A DNA stretch of 64,000 nucleotides from Chromatiaceae bacterium (GTDB lineage Bacteria; Pseudomonadota; Gammaproteobacteria; Chromatiales; Chromatiaceae): positions 62,001-126,000 of the forward strand of contig JACKMU010000008.1 in assembly GCA_024235215.1 (NCBI GenBank). The letters are read 5' to 3'. The first letter of the stretch is position 1. Every line of letters begins with the position of its first letter. The notes under the pieces are model-generated. The model worked only from the letters and a program-made list of their open reading frames with translations. It was not told where the DNA came from and searched no databases. Shown here one piece after another: positions 63,769 through 64,000 of this stretch. Position numbers and translations under genes: made by a program.

Positions 63769-64000
63769 ATGGCGACCATCCTAGTATTGAACGGCCCCAA
63801 TCTGAATCTACTGGGCAGTCGCGAACCCGCACTGTACGGTCACGACACGCTGATGAGTATCAGTGCCAGATTGACCACAGCCGCACAAACTGCAGGTCAT
63901 CAGCTCGAGTTTTTCCAGAGCAACGCAGAACACGAATTGATCGACTCAATCCACAAAGCATTCAACCGGGTCGAATTCATCCTGTTTAATCCCGCAGCAT
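63769..64000 (+). CDS. aroQ: 3-dehydroquinate dehydratase type II, 5' part
   Basis: The first 77 codons are present; the gene runs off the right edge. The protein starts MATILVLNGPNLNLLGSREP and contains FFQSNAEHELIDSIH, both typical of the type II enzyme of the shikimate pathway (third step). accB and accC usually follow. Confidence 0.95.
   Translation, partial: MATILVLNGPNLNLLGSREPALYGHDTLMSISARLTTAAQTAGHQLEFFQSNAEHELIDSIHKAFNRVEFILFNPAA

Overview
This window reads as the chromosome of a gammaproteobacterium, most like the Chromatiales / sulfur-oxidising lineages. The signs are the gene orders hemA-prfA-prmC-moeB, ispE-tRNA-Gln-prs-rplY-pth and mreBCD-mrdA-rodA-mltB-rlpA-dacA-ybeD-lipB, a complete GatCAB amidotransferase, and two tuf genes. 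Genus level is inference only. Almost everything is core housekeeping; no phage, transposase, CRISPR array or defence island was seen.

Layout. (1) Bases 1-16200, minus strand: a continuous str-S10-spc-alpha cluster running from rpsL through rpsG, fusA, tufA and rpsJ to rpsK and the start of rpsD. A near-consensus promoter at 16168-16196 drives it, and candidate internal promoters lie before rpsH and rpsM. (2) 16380-28640, minus strand: rpoC, rpoB, rplL, rplJ, rplA, rplK, nusG and secE, with an attenuator hairpin before rpoB and a structured leader before rplJ. An unusual repeat-bounded spacer separates nusG from rplK. (3) 28673-30598, minus strand: tRNA-Tyr, tRNA-Gly, tRNA-Thr, tufB and tRNA-Trp behind a strong stable-RNA-type promoter. 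(4) 30695-37837, minus strand: a FadL/TodX-type outer-membrane protein, pth, rplY (long CTC form), prs, tRNA-Gln, ispE and a TPR lipoprotein. The tRNA-Gln/prs spacer is a tandem duplication that carries a copy of the tRNA 3' end and an inverted mimic of its T arm.

(5) 37975-43130, plus strand: hemA, prfA, prmC, an unknown 136-residue protein, a MoeB-type adenylyltransferase and a small methyltransferase. (6) 43343-45130, plus strand: an ANTAR response regulator followed by a GGDEF protein. (7) 45230-48640, minus strand: gatB, gatA, gatC. (8) 48878-58751, plus strand: the rod-shape and peptidoglycan block mreB, mreC, mreD, mrdA, rodA, mltB, rlpA, dacA, then ybeD and lipB. (9) 58959-64000: an ElyC-like protein, fxsA (minus strand), cutA, a DsbD with two N-terminal alpha domains, a TlpA-like thioredoxin and the 5' part of aroQ.

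Regions 1-3 build the translation and transcription machinery, region 8 the cell-wall elongation machine, and region 9 periplasmic thiol reduction. The most notable observations are an apparent ATT start codon for mreC, the duplicated tRNA-Gln 3' region with its T-arm mimic, the repeat element between nusG and rplK, the two almost identical tuf genes, and the DsbD domain duplication. I found no convincing wholly new multi-gene system.
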